Origin: Mycobacterium sp. DL99
Lineage (GTDB): Bacteria > Actinomycetota > Actinomycetes > Mycobacteriales > Mycobacteriaceae
Assembly (NCBI RefSeq): GCF_004762045.1
Contig: NZ_SJOM01000007.1
Location: 1,876,916 to 1,940,915 of the forward strand
Reading direction: 5' to 3'
DNA: 64,000 nucleotides
Shown here: one piece after another, positions 17,984 to 27,750 of the stretch
Layout: the number at the start of each line of letters is the position of its first letter
Numbering within the stretch: position 1 is the first letter of the stretch
The notes under the pieces: model-generated
Database searches by the model: none
What the model saw: the letters and a program-made list of their open reading frames with translations, nothing else
Told to the model about the DNA's origin: nothing
Translations under genes and position numbers: made by a program

Positions 17984-19363
17984 TCACGCCGAGGGGTTGA
18001 CGACGTCGACCTCGGACTCACGGTCGCTGCGCTCGGCGAGCCATTGCTTGATGTTGTTGCGCATGGCACGGCCGACCAGGCGGGGCGGCGGCACCAGATA
18101 GAGGCTGTCGATCAGGCTGGTCCTGCTCAGAAACCATTCGGCCACAAAGGGATCGGTCTCGGCTGCTGCGACAAATTGATTGAACAGCTCGTACGCCGGG
18201 CGGTACCACCAGGGGCGGTCGCCCACCGCCCCGTGCTCGGTATGGTCCGCTGCGGCGTTCATCAGCCACACGGGCCAAATCGTCTTGGCGTTGCTGAACG
18301 CCAGTCGCCACATCACGTTGTCCATTCCGCCGGCCAGCGCCCGGCGCAGGTTGTCGGCCTGCAGTGCCGCCATCGTCACGCCCTGCCCGAAGGTGGGGTT
18401 GAGGCTGGCGATGGCGTCACCGAACGGCAGGATCCCCGTGGGAAATCTGCCGATCCGTTCGTAGCGCCGCCACTTGCTCGTCGGGTACCGGTGAAGGTTC
18501 ATTTCGCCGACGGGCGTACCGGCTCGCAACGCGGCACTGATCTCGGCCGGCAGCAGCTCGTCGGCCAGCGCGCAAACCCCCGCGAAGTCACGGGGCGGTT
18601 CGGCCTTGGCCACCCCGAATGCCGTCACCATCCAGATGCCGTCCTCGTGGAAAAGCATGCCCATCCCCAACGGGCGGTTTCGGGTGGCGCCGACAATGAC
18701 CATCTTCTGCGGCATCATCCCCTCGGGGATCTTCACGCGGTGCGAGGCGTAGGTGACGCCCACCTGTACCGAATCCTCGCGTGGGCGCTCGAATCCCCAC
18801 TGTTGCAGCCACGCCGGAAGCCGGCTGCCGCGGCCTGACGCGTCGATGACCAGATCGGTCGGCGTGACATCACCGTCATCGAGGACGACGCCGGTCACCC
18901 GCTCGGTCGCCGGGTCGTACTGCGGATGCGCGACGGCTCGGTGCGCAATCTCAACCCTGGCCAATGCGCTGACCCGCTTGCGGATCTGCCATTCGAGGTG
19001 ACCACGGCTGGGAACGTAGGCGGTGTATTTGTCGTCCAGTCCGGTTTCCAGGACGTGGCCGGCCGCGTCGAAGTGGATCGACTCGCGGCGGTTGCGTATC
19101 ACCGGGACGCCGGAGGCCGCCATGTCGTGGAGCAATCCGGGAAACAGCGCTTCCAGTTCCTGACCGCCACGGGCCATCAGCAGATGGACGTGCTGGCCCT
19201 GCGGGATGGCGCTGCGATTGACCGGCTGGTCCGGCAGCTCGTCGCGTTCGTAGACGGTGACGTGGTCGAAATGGTCGGCGAGTACCCGGGCCGCGCACAG
19301 CCCGGCGATGCTCCCTCCAACGACAACGGCTCGATTCGGCGAAAGTTCGTGAGTCCTGCGCAT
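17984..19363 (-). CDS. FAD-dependent oxidoreductase (Rv3254-like)
   Basis: 459-residue aromatic-hydroxylase-type flavoprotein. N-terminal Rossmann motif AVVVGGSIAGLCAARVLAD followed by the acidic YERDE; DASGRGSRLP in the middle; the second FAD motif PFGDAIASLNPTFGQGVTM near residue 340. Similar proteins act as geranylgeranyl-reductase/halogenase-like monooxygenases, but the substrate is unknown. ATG at 19363 matches Rv3254-type N-termini; an in-frame start at 19423 adds 20 residues. Its first codons lie inside repeat copy A (19332-19440). Convergent with manA. Confidence 0.85.
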   Translation of the reverse strand: MRRTHELSPNRAVVVGGSIAGLCAARVLADHFDHVTVYERDELPDQPVNRSAIPQGQHVHLLMARGGQELEALFPGLLHDMAASGVPVIRNRRESIHFDAAGHVLETGLDDKYTAYVPSRGHLEWQIRKRVSALARVEIAHRAVAHPQYDPATERVTGVVLDDGDVTPTDLVIDASGRGSRLPAWLQQWGFERPREDSVQVGVTYASHRVKIPEGMMPQKMVIVGATRNRPLGMGMLFHEDGIWMVTAFGVAKAEPPRDFAGVCALADELLPAEISAALRAGTPVGEMNLHRYPTSKWRRYERIGRFPTGILPFGDAIASLNPTFGQGVTMAALQADNLRRALAGGMDNVMWRLAFSNAKTIWPVWLMNAAADHTEHGAVGDRPWWYRPAYELFNQFVAAAETDPFVAEWFLSRTSLIDSLYLVPPPRLVGRAMRNNIKQWLAERSDRESEVDVVNPSA

Positions 19364-19440
19364 ATGACGGCTACGGTACTGCGACCACGGCGTGAACCGG
19401 ATCGGAATGAGAGGCGGCGTCAATTTTGTCTGCCTTTCGG
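19332..19440. repeat. Diverged direct repeat, copy A (left flank of the AurF-like/methyltransferase cassette)
   Basis: 109 bp sharing order and spacing with 21937-22044. Left 26 bp: TTCGGCGAA, then GAGTCCT, about 22 of 26 identical. Right part: CGTGA, TGAGAGGC and TGTCTGCC(T/C)TTCGG. The left end contains the first codons (reverse strand) of the FAD oxidoreductase; the right end carries a decayed copy of the permease start region (TTGTCTGCCTTTCGG against ATGTCTGCCCTTCGG). Read as one half of a duplicated intergenic region; aligned by eye. Confidence 0.55.
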
Positions 19441-19622
19441 TCGTCGCCGCGAGCGCATCTGTCGGCTGCGGGGGCGGATGAAGCCCACGTCATCGTCAGT
19501 GCTGGTACCGGCCGCCTAACGGGCTTGCAACAACTCGTGGCACAATCCCGTGGCTGAAGACGTGATACGGCTCTCAGATTGATACCCTCTGCAAGAAACT
19601 TCACACATCAACGGATGGGGCG

Positions 19623-20930
19623 ATGACAACGGTCAGCGACGCGGACGGCACAGCAACTGGGGACCTCTATTTCGACAGGGTGGAGGCCCTCTCTCGTGCG
19701 ACTGTCCGTCGACGCTTCGATCCCCATGTCGACATCGACTGGGACGCCCCCGAGAATGCGTTGCAGGACGACGATCCGCGGTGGCAGTTGGACCCGGAGA
19801 GCGCTCCGCTCGCGGCGACGGACTGGTATGCCGAACAGCCGTTGCAGCGCCGCATCGACATGGGCCGTTGGGTCACCGCGAACACGCTCAAGGTGACGCT
19901 GCAATTCGAGATGATGCTGATTCGCGGTGTGGTGCACTACGCCGGTAAATTGCCGAATCGGTCGCCGGTGTTCCAATATCTGCTGCATGAGCTGATCGAC
20001 GAATGTAATCACATCCAGATGTTCCAGGAATTCGTCAACCGCACCGGCGAGGATGTGCCCGGAATGCGGCGCGGCTCGCGGGTGATCGGGCCGATCCTCG
20101 GCTTTATCGGCGGCTATGCCAACATCATCCATTTCATCGGAGTGCTGTGCGGTGAACAGCCGCTGCACTTCCAGCAGACTCTGCAGCATCGTGGCGCGGC
20201 TCATGTGCCGCCGTTGCTGAACAAGATCACCTACATTCACCTGGCGGAGGAAGCGCGGCACATTTCGTTTGCCGACGACCTTCTGGCTCAGCGAATGCAA
20301 AAGGTCACCCGCCTGAAGAAGGCGTGGTACGCCATTCTGTTCCCGTTCTTTCTCCGGTGGTTGATCGGGGAGATGATCGGGCCGCCGCGCACCTTTGCCC
20401 GGGAGTTCGGGGTTCCGCGACGGGTCTTCAAGTCTGCGTTCTGGCGGAGTGCCCGGTCGCGCCAGATGATGGCGGAATCGGCCGCCGACGTTCGGCGGGT
20501 GGCCGAGGACCTTGGTCTGCGGACGGCATGGTCGCGGTGGATCTGGCGAATGTTGGGTATCGAGGGACGGCTACCGCGGTACCGCGGTGAGCCTGACCGG
20601 AGCCCTGCGGTCGCGCGGGTCGCCGAGCTCCGCACCGCCCTGACGGCACGCCTCACGGCGGTGGCGGTCATGGCGAGCGTTGCCCTGCTGGCGACACCGG
20701 ACGGTGTGCGGATCATCGCGTGCGCCGCCGCTGGGGCCGGCGTGTGGGCGGCCTATCACACCCTCCGGGAACGCCGCGGCGGTGTGGTGGGGAACCAACC
20801 GTTCGAATGGCCGCGGCTTTTCGTGTGGGTTGTGGTGTGCGTGGCCATGATTCCCGCGGGTGGGCTGATCGGGCTTGCACTGGTGGTGTTCATGATCCTG
20901 GCGCTCGCCGAGTTCATGCCCACCCTCTGA
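19623..20930 (+). CDS. AurF-like diiron oxygenase with C-terminal membrane segments
   Basis: 435 residues, ATG at 19623. The N-terminal ~300 residues match the p-aminobenzoate N-oxygenase (AurF) family: all seven expected iron ligands can be placed, Glu96 (QFEMM), Glu127 and His130 (DECNH), Glu178, His206, Glu210 and His213 (HLAEEARH), with spacing close to AurF. It should therefore bind a diiron centre and activate oxygen; the substrate is unknown. The last ~90 residues (about 344-380 and 398-430) are strongly hydrophobic and probably anchor it in the membrane, an extension the classical AurF enzyme lacks. It sits between the repeats with a methyltransferase gene converging on it. Confidence 0.8.
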   Translation: MTTVSDADGTATGDLYFDRVEALSRATVRRRFDPHVDIDWDAPENALQDDDPRWQLDPESAPLAATDWYAEQPLQRRIDMGRWVTANTLKVTLQFEMMLIRGVVHYAGKLPNRSPVFQYLLHELIDECNHIQMFQEFVNRTGEDVPGMRRGSRVIGPILGFIGGYANIIHFIGVLCGEQPLHFQQTLQHRGAAHVPPLLNKITYIHLAEEARHISFADDLLAQRMQKVTRLKKAWYAILFPFFLRWLIGEMIGPPRTFAREFGVPRRVFKSAFWRSARSRQMMAESAADVRRVAEDLGLRTAWSRWIWRMLGIEGRLPRYRGEPDRSPAVARVAELRTALTARLTAVAVMASVALLATPDGVRIIACAAAGAGVWAAYHTLRERRGGVVGNQPFEWPRLFVWVVVCVAMIPAGGLIGLALVVFMILALAEFMPTL

Positions 20931-20983
20931 ACCGGACCCGAATCATTCGCGGCACGCCTACCGCCTGACTGCACGAACGACGA

Positions 20984-21008
20984 AGCGGCGCCCCGAGGGG
21001 GCGCCGCT
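20984..21008. terminator. GC-rich hairpin between convergent oxygenase and methyltransferase genes
   Basis: Perfect 11-bp stem AGCGGCGCCCC (20984-20994) / GGGGCGCCGCT (20998-21008) with a three-base GAG loop, lying between two convergent genes. No U-tract on either side, as usual for mycobacterial terminators. Likely serves both strands. Confidence 0.7.
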
Positions 21009-21040
21009 GGTCAAGGTGCTTCAGGTCGAACGGGCTGCTG

Positions 21041-21874
21041 TCAGACGGGCTTGTGGTACGTGTAAACCCGGTACTGGATGAGGCCGAGCTTGGACAGCCA
21101 CTTCATCCAGCGGGTGCCGACGATCATCGTCTTCTGGGCATCCGCTGAGCCCTGCTCGCGGAAGAACTTGAGCAGGAAGGGATACGTCGGCAATGTGTTC
21201 TTCCGGATGTTGCGCTTTGCCGTGAGTTCGAGGCCCGCACGCTTGCCCATGGACTTGTAGCCCCGCAGGGGCACATTGCCGAGCGTTCCGTAGGACTTCG
21301 CGATCCGGGGGCGGATCGCCATCCAGATCGGTGTCTTACCGAAGAACATCAGGGTAGGCACGAAGTCGGACACCGCCAGGTAACCGCCCGGCTTCAGCAC
21401 CCGCGCCGCTTCCGCGAGGAACTTCTCACGGGACGGGAAATGGAAGATGCACTCGACGGCCAGGACTCGGTCGAACGAGTTGTCCTCGAACGGCAGCTGA
21501 CAGGCGTCGGCCTCGATCCAGCCGATCTTGTTGCCGTTGACCGGCTTGGTTTGGGCACCGGCGGCCGCGAGCTGGCGCGGATCGATGTTCAGGCCCGTGA
21601 GGTCCATGTTGGAGTAGGTGCCGTTGATCTGCTGGATGGTTCCGCCGAATCCGCAGCCGGCATCCAGCAGCTTCTGTCCGTCGGCAACCTTTCCCGCCGC
21701 GAACAGCACATGGTCCATCTGCTCCATGGCGGCCTTGTAGTCGGCCCGGGTGCCCGTGGCGGTCTTGGGATTCTCCCAGTAGCCCCAGTGCACCTGGTTA
21801 TCCCACAGCTGGCCGGTTTCGCCGCCGTCCTGCCTCTCATCGATCAGCAGGTCAAAGTAGGGGAGCTCAGCCAT
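21041..21874 (-). CDS. Class I SAM-dependent methyltransferase
   Basis: 277 residues, ATG at 21874 (MAELPYFDLLIDERQDGG). SAM-binding motif I is LLDAGCGFGGTIQ (~residues 69-81), motif II acidic in GLNIDPRQLAAA, and LPFEDNSFDRVLAVECIFHF covers motifs III-IV. The architecture resembles sterol/phthiotriol-type small-molecule methyltransferases (UbiE-like); the acceptor is unknown. The frame continues open upstream to 22027, but that stretch is the decayed repeat copy B. Convergent with the AurF-like gene, both inside the repeat-flanked segment, so the two may act on the same molecule (inference). Confidence 0.82.
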   Translation of the reverse strand: MAELPYFDLLIDERQDGGETGQLWDNQVHWGYWENPKTATGTRADYKAAMEQMDHVLFAAGKVADGQKLLDAGCGFGGTIQQINGTYSNMDLTGLNIDPRQLAAAGAQTKPVNGNKIGWIEADACQLPFEDNSFDRVLAVECIFHFPSREKFLAEAARVLKPGGYLAVSDFVPTLMFFGKTPIWMAIRPRIAKSYGTLGNVPLRGYKSMGKRAGLELTAKRNIRKNTLPTYPFLLKFFREQGSADAQKTMIVGTRWMKWLSKLGLIQYRVYTYHKPV

Positions 21875-21936
21875 GCGCGGGACCGTATCACGATCGGAGC
21901 CGAGTGTGACGTAGACCCCACTGGGCGGCGAGGGCA

Positions 21937-22044
21937 CGGTTCGGCGAAGTTTGAGAGTCCTACCTGTTTCGCCGCCACCGTGGTGGGAACATTGCGTGAC
22001 CCAGGTCAGGATGAGAGGCCACACCACATATGTCTGCCCTTCGG
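21937..22044. repeat. Diverged direct repeat, copy B (right flank of the cassette)
   Basis: 108 bp, partner of 19332-19440. Its left end, read on the reverse strand, contains AGGACTCTCAAACTT then CGCCGAAC, corresponding to the first codons of the FAD oxidoreductase (AGGACTCACGAACTT then TCGCCGAAT) but without a usable start or reading frame. Its right end holds the real start codon of the permease (22030). So each repeat copy has one live gene start and one dead one. Confidence 0.55.
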
Positions 22045-23499
22045 CGAACCAAATCTGTCGAGCAGTCGATAGCCGACACCGACGAGCCGTCGACGCGGCT
22101 CCGCAAGGACCTCACGTGGTGGGACCTGACGGTGTTCGGGGTGTCGGTCGTGATCGGCGCGGGCATCTTCACCATCACCGCGTCCACAGCGGGCAATCTG
22201 ACCGGACCCGCGATCTCGATCGCCTTCGTGATCGCCGCCGTGGCATGCGGTCTGGCCGCCTTGTGTTACGCCGAGTTCGCTTCGACCGTGCCCGTCGCCG
22301 GCAGCGCGTACACCTTTTCCTATGCCACGTTCGGTGAATTCGCGGCGTGGATCATCGGGTGGGATCTGATCTTGGAGTTCGCCGTCGCCGCCGCGGTGGT
22401 GGCCAAGGGATGGTCGAGCTACCTGGGCACGGTGTTCGGGTTCGGCGGCGGAATAGCGGATTTCGGTGGCCTGGCGGTCGACTGGGGCGCGTTGGTGATC
22501 ATCGCGCTGGTGACGGTCCTGCTGGTGGTCGGCACCAAGTTGTCCGCGCACTTCAGTCTGGTGATCACCATCATCAAGGTGTCGGTCGTGCTGTTGGTGG
22601 TGATCGTCGGCGCGTTCTATATCAAGGCCGCGAACTACACCCCGTTCATCCCGCCGAACGAGGCCGGCAAGGGGGCCAGCGGGGCTGACCAGTCGTTGTT
22701 CTCGTTGTTGACCGGGGCTGCCGGCAGCCACTACGGCTGGTACGGCGTGCTGGCCGGCGCCTCGATCGTGTTCTTCGCGTTCATCGGGTTCGACGTCGTC
22801 GCGACCACCGCCGAGGAGACCCGCGATCCGCAGCGCGACGTGCCCCGCGGCATCCTGGCCTCACTCGGCATCGTCACGGTCCTCTATGTCGCGGTGTCGG
22901 TGGTGCTCTCGGGCATGGTGTCCTACACCGTGCTGCGGGATGCGCCTGACGGCCACGCGAACCTGGCCACGGCATTCGAAGCCAACGGTGTGCACTGGGC
23001 GGCGAAGGTCATCTCGATCGGAGCGCTAGCGGGCCTCACGACTGTGGTGATCGTGCTGATGCTCGGACAGACCCGGGTGCTGTTCGCGATGTCGCGCGAC
23101 GGTCTGTTGCCGCGCAAACTGGCCGTGACCGGCAGCCATGGGACGCCGGTCCGAATCACCGTGATCGTCGGTGTGCTCGTGGCGATCGCCGCCTCGGTGT
23201 TCCCGATGGGACGGCTCGAGGAGATGGTCAACATCGGCACGCTGTTCGCCTTCGTGCTGGTCTCAGCCGGTGTCATCGTGCTGCGGCGGACTCGCCCCGA
23301 CCTGCCGCGCGGATTCCGCGTGCCGTGGGTGCCGGTGTTGCCGATCGCCGCGATCCTGGCGTGCCTGTGGTTGATGCTCAACCTCACCGGATTGACCTGG
23401 ATCCGGTTTCTGCTCTGGATGGTGATCGGCGTGGTGGTGTACTTCGCGTACGGCCGGCGGCATTCGGTCCTGGCCAGCCGGGACGTCGCCACAGTTTGA
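22030..23499 (+). CDS. APC-superfamily amino acid permease (Rv3253c-like)
   Basis: 489-residue integral membrane transporter with about 12-14 hydrophobic helices. After a polar N-terminus, DLTVFGVSVVIGAGIFTIT is the APC/CAT helix-1 substrate-binding signature (GxGIF), and AFIGFDVVATTAEETRDPQRDVP is the conserved helix 6-loop region of cationic amino acid transporters. YFAYGRRHSVL closes the protein. Probably imports or exchanges cationic amino acids. ATG at 22030 lies in repeat copy B. Followed by a perfect 21-bp hairpin. Orthologue of Rv3253c, which in H37Rv neighbours Rv3254 directly. Confidence 0.88.
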   Translation: MSALRRTKSVEQSIADTDEPSTRLRKDLTWWDLTVFGVSVVIGAGIFTITASTAGNLTGPAISIAFVIAAVACGLAALCYAEFASTVPVAGSAYTFSYATFGEFAAWIIGWDLILEFAVAAAVVAKGWSSYLGTVFGFGGGIADFGGLAVDWGALVIIALVTVLLVVGTKLSAHFSLVITIIKVSVVLLVVIVGAFYIKAANYTPFIPPNEAGKGASGADQSLFSLLTGAAGSHYGWYGVLAGASIVFFAFIGFDVVATTAEETRDPQRDVPRGILASLGIVTVLYVAVSVVLSGMVSYTVLRDAPDGHANLATAFEANGVHWAAKVISIGALAGLTTVVIVLMLGQTRVLFAMSRDGLLPRKLAVTGSHGTPVRITVIVGVLVAIAASVFPMGRLEEMVNIGTLFAFVLVSAGVIVLRRTRPDLPRGFRVPWVPVLPIAAILACLWLMLNLTGLTWIRFLLWMVIGVVVYFAYGRRHSVLASRDVATV

Positions 23500-23520
23500 G
23501 CGGCACGGCCTAGGAGCCAC

Positions 23521-23576
23521 CGAAACTGAAGCCAGGGACAAATCCAGCGCCGATCTTGTCCCTGGCTTCAGTTTCG
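23521..23576. terminator. Perfect 21-bp inverted repeat downstream of the permease gene
   Basis: Arms 23521-23541 (begins CGAAACTGAAGCCAGG) and 23556-23576 (ends CCTGGCTTCAGTTTCG) are perfectly complementary over 21 bp with a 14-base loop. It lies 22 bp after the permease stop and before the alkB promoter. It functions most likely as a terminator; its length and perfection exceed the other hairpins here and could also mark a repeated palindromic element. Confidence 0.75.
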
Positions 23577-23650
23577 AGCTGCAGCCAGAAACCCCACCTG
23601 CCCGGTTTGTGACGCCGCACACCCGCAGCGCTTTACAAAAGATAGTTGAA

Positions 23651-23683
23651 TGTCTAGACAGACGACAGCGCGCGTCATATAGT
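23651..23683 (+). promoter_or_regulatory. alkB promoter with palindromic operator over the -35 box
   Basis: TAGACA (23655-23660), 17-bp spacer, TATAGT (23678-23683): a near-consensus sigma-70-type promoter, start site expected near 23690. The -35 box is embedded in the perfect 10-bp palindrome TGTCTAGACA (23651-23660). The last gene of the operon encodes the TetR regulator AlkX, a plausible ligand for this palindrome (inference from position). Confidence 0.6.
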
Positions 23684-23724
23684 CAAGTCATTGCAGTGAT
23701 AGCTCTCACAACAGGAGGCTCATC

Positions 23725-24966
23725 GTGGTGGCGGAACTCTCGAACGGACCGGACGTCGCAGACGTCGGGCAGTGGCGGGACAAGAAGCGGCATCTGTGGC
23801 TCATGGGTTTGATCGCCCCGACGGCGATCTTCGTGATGCTGCCGGTGGTTTGGGCGCTCAATCGGGCCGGCTGGCATGTCGCGGCGCAGGTGCCGCTCTG
23901 GATCGGCCCGATCCTGCTCTACGTCCTGCTGCCGCTGCTGGATCTGCGGTTCGGACCCGACGGGCAGAACCCGCCCGATGAGGTCATGGAGCAGCTGGAG
24001 AACGACAAGTACTACCGGTACTGCACCTACCTCTACATCCCGTTCCAGTACGCGAGCGTCGTGATGGGCGCGTACCTGTTCACCGCGTCCGACCTGCACT
24101 GGCTCGGGTTCGACGGTGGGCTGGGCTGGCCGGCCAAGATCGGCATCGCACTGTCGGTGGGTGTGCTCGGCGGGGTGGGTATCAATACCGCGCACGAGAT
24201 GGGGCACAAGCGCGACTCGCTGGAGCGCTGGCTGTCCAAGATCACGCTGGCCCAGACCTGGTACGGCCACTTCTACATCGAGCACAACCGTGGGCACCAC
24301 GTGCGGGTGGCGACTCCCGAGGATCCCGCTTCGGCGCGTTTCGGCGAGACCTTCTGGGAGTTCTTGCCGCGCAGCGTGTTCGGCAGCCTGCGCTCGTCGT
24401 GGGAGTTGGAGGCCCAGCGGCTGCGCCGGCAGGACAAATCACCATGGCACTGGTCCAATGACGTCCTCAACGCGTGGGCGATGTCGGTCGTGTTCTGGGG
24501 CGTACTGATCGCGATCTTCGGCGTCGGCCTGGTCCCGTTCATGGTGATTCAGGCGATCTACGGCTTCAGCCTGCTGGAGTCGGTGAACTACCTGGAGCAC
24601 TACGGACTGCTGCGACAGAAGATGTCCAGCGGCCGCTACGAGCGCTGCGCACCCGTGCACAGCTGGAACTCCGACCACATCGTGACCAACCTGTTCCTGT
24701 ATCACCTGCAGCGCCACAGCGATCACCACGCCAACCCGACACGCCGGTACCAGACCCTGCGGAGCATCGACGGCGCACCCAATCTGCCCAGCGGGTACGC
24801 CTCGCTGATCGGGCTCACCTATCTACCGCCGTTGTGGCGCAAGCTGATGGACCACCGGGTACTGGAGCATTACGACGGCGACATCACCAAGGTCAACATC
24901 CAGCCGCGGCTGCGGGAGAAGGTCTTGGCCCGGTACGGGGCCTCCGGCACTGGTGCCGCGGCATGA
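23725..24966 (+). CDS. alkB: Alkane 1-monooxygenase AlkB
   Basis: 413-residue membrane non-heme diiron enzyme that hydroxylates the terminal carbon of n-alkanes. All His motifs are present: HEMGH (157-161), EHNRGHH (186-192), NYLEHYG (~288-294, containing the family's NYxEHYG signature) and LQRHSDHH (328-335). Six or so hydrophobic helices surround them. GTG at 23725 follows AGGAGG (23713-23718); GTG 23728 is an alternative. Its TGA overlaps the ATG of the first rubredoxin gene. Orthologue of Rv3252c; electrons come from the rubredoxins encoded next. Confidence 0.96.
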   Translation: MVAELSNGPDVADVGQWRDKKRHLWLMGLIAPTAIFVMLPVVWALNRAGWHVAAQVPLWIGPILLYVLLPLLDLRFGPDGQNPPDEVMEQLENDKYYRYCTYLYIPFQYASVVMGAYLFTASDLHWLGFDGGLGWPAKIGIALSVGVLGGVGINTAHEMGHKRDSLERWLSKITLAQTWYGHFYIEHNRGHHVRVATPEDPASARFGETFWEFLPRSVFGSLRSSWELEAQRLRRQDKSPWHWSNDVLNAWAMSVVFWGVLIAIFGVGLVPFMVIQAIYGFSLLESVNYLEHYGLLRQKMSSGRYERCAPVHSWNSDHIVTNLFLYHLQRHSDHHANPTRRYQTLRSIDGAPNLPSGYASLIGLTYLPPLWRKLMDHRVLEHYDGDITKVNIQPRLREKVLARYGASGTGAAA

Positions 24967-25136
24967 GCGCCTACCGGTGCCCCGGGTGTGGCTACATCTA
25001 CGACGAAGCCAAAGGTGCTCCGCGCGAAGGCTTTCCGGCCGGAACTCCGTGGGACGAGGTGCCCGACGAATGGTGCTGCCCCGACTGTGCCGTCCGGGAG
25101 AAGATCGATTTCGAGGCGATAGGAGTAGTGACGTGA
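24963..25136 (+). CDS. rubA: Rubredoxin RubA
   Basis: 57-residue rubredoxin carrying one iron in two CxxC pairs, CPGCGY near the N-terminus and CPDC near residue 41. Delivers electrons to AlkB. ATGA overlap with alkB and GTGA overlap with rubB. The first pair is CPGCG and an extra cysteine precedes the second (WCCPDC), typical of the AlkG1-like type. Orthologue of Rv3251c. Confidence 0.93.
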   Translation: MSAYRCPGCGYIYDEAKGAPREGFPAGTPWDEVPDEWCCPDCAVREKIDFEAIGVVT

Positions 25137-25318
25137 GCGAGCCATACAAGCTGTTCCTCTGCGTGCAGTGCGGTTTCGAGTACGACGAGGCCAAGGGCTG
25201 GCCCGAGGACGGCATCGCCCCGGGCACGCGGTGGGACGACATCCCCGAGGACTGGAGCTGCCCGGACTGCGGCGCGGCGAAAGCCGATTTCGACATGGTC
25301 GAGGTCGTACGGCCTTGA
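25133..25318 (+). CDS. rubB: Rubredoxin RubB
   Basis: 61-residue rubredoxin with CVQCGF and [10 protein letters not shown] as the two iron-binding pairs; this is the electron-transferring AlkG2-type. GTG at 25133 has an AGGAG ribosome site at 25121-25125 and overlaps the rubA stop. Paralogous to the preceding gene but with a different second pair (no extra Cys). Orthologue of Rv3250c; third gene of the alkane hydroxylase operon. Confidence 0.93.
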   Translation: MSEPYKLFLCVQCGFEYDEAKGWPEDGIAPGTRWDDIPEDWSCPDCGAAKADFDMVEVVRP

Positions 25319-25371
25319 CGGCTTCGTGCGACGCGCTCGATAGCGGCCCGGAAAGCGATATTGTCGCCCGT

Positions 25372-25995
25372 GTGAGTCGGCCGCGAGAAAAGCAGCGCAT
25401 TCCGTACGCGGAGGCATCGCGAGTGCTGTTGCGGGATTCGATCCTCGATGGCATGCGCGAGCTGCTGCTGACCCGTGACTGGTCGGCCATCACGCTGTCG
25501 CACGTGGCGCAGGTCGCCGGTATCAGCCGTCAGACGATCTACAACGAGTTCGGTTCACGCCAGGGCTTGGCCGAGGGATACGCCATGCGCCTGGCGGACC
25601 GCCTCGTCGACGCGGTCGACGGGGCCATCACCAACAACGTCGGCGAAGTGCACGCGGCGTTTCTGGAGGGCTTCCGCGCGTTCTTCCTCGAGTCCGCCGC
25701 CGATCCGCTGGTGATCTCGTTGCTCACCGGTGCGTCCAAGCCCGACCTACTGCAGATCATCACCACCGGCAGCGGGCCGATCATCTCCCGCTGCTCGCAA
25801 CGGCTGACCGGAACCTTCCAGAACAGCTGGATGAAAGCCAGCGACGAGGACGCCGGGGTGCTGGCCCGGGCGATCGTGCGGCTGGCGATGAGTTACGTGT
25901 CGATGCCGCCCGAAGCGGACCACGATGTGGCCGGTGACCTGGCCCGACTCATGACGCCCTTCGCCGAGCGCTACGGTGTCATAGATACCCCCTAG
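25372..25995 (+). CDS. alkX: TetR-family regulator AlkX
   Basis: 207 residues. HTH region: DWSAITLSHVAQVAGISRQTIYNEFGSRQGLAEGYA (about residues 36-70, here summarised by ITLSHVAQVAGISRQT). The larger C-terminal domain has the AlkX/Rv3249c character (FRAFFLESAADPLVISLLTG). GTG at 25372 is taken as start; the frame is open further upstream but through rubB. It ends the alkB-rubA-rubB operon, and its known relatives repress that operon in response to alkane-derived lipids. No separate promoter is evident in the 53-bp gap. Confidence 0.88.
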   Translation: MSRPREKQRIPYAEASRVLLRDSILDGMRELLLTRDWSAITLSHVAQVAGISRQTIYNEFGSRQGLAEGYAMRLADRLVDAVDGAITNNVGEVHAAFLEGFRAFFLESAADPLVISLLTGASKPDLLQIITTGSGPIISRCSQRLTGTFQNSWMKASDEDAGVLARAIVRLAMSYVSMPPEADHDVAGDLARLMTPFAERYGVIDTP

Positions 25996-26133
25996 CTGTC
26001 AGAGCGCCGCCGCTGTCAAAAACACATTGAGCGCCTGTCCCGCGAGCCCGCAGGCTAGAGGTATCTGCACGTGGCGTCGCTTTTCGGCGTGCCCGTGCGC
26101 TGGCAAGCAATCACGAATGGAAGAGGGCTCTAC

Positions 26134-27594
<1,461 letters not shown>

Positions 27595-27615
27595 TTTCCC
27601 TTTCTGCGCGAGCAG

Positions 27616-27659
27616 ATGCGAAAGTCCCCGTCATCCAAGGATTTCGGGGACTTTTGCAT
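27616..27659. terminator. Terminator hairpin after sahH
   Basis: Arms ATGCGAAAGTCCCCG (27616-27630) and CGGGGACTTTTGCAT (27645-27659) pair over 15 positions with one G-U, around a 14-base loop. It starts 22 bp after the sahH stop and separates sahH from the accessory insert. Confidence 0.75.
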
Positions 27660-27750
27660 TGGGGCACCTCCCTGACGCCCAGGGTGGTGGTGGCGGTCCC
27701 AGGTTGACTGAGCCCTTTTCGGCTCGGCGATCGCGCGGCACGGTGGAGGC

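Noticed and set aside
25996..26133. Possible SAH riboswitch before sahH
   Set aside because: The 138-bp leader shows no convincing conserved SAH-aptamer core; only a ribosome site is supported.
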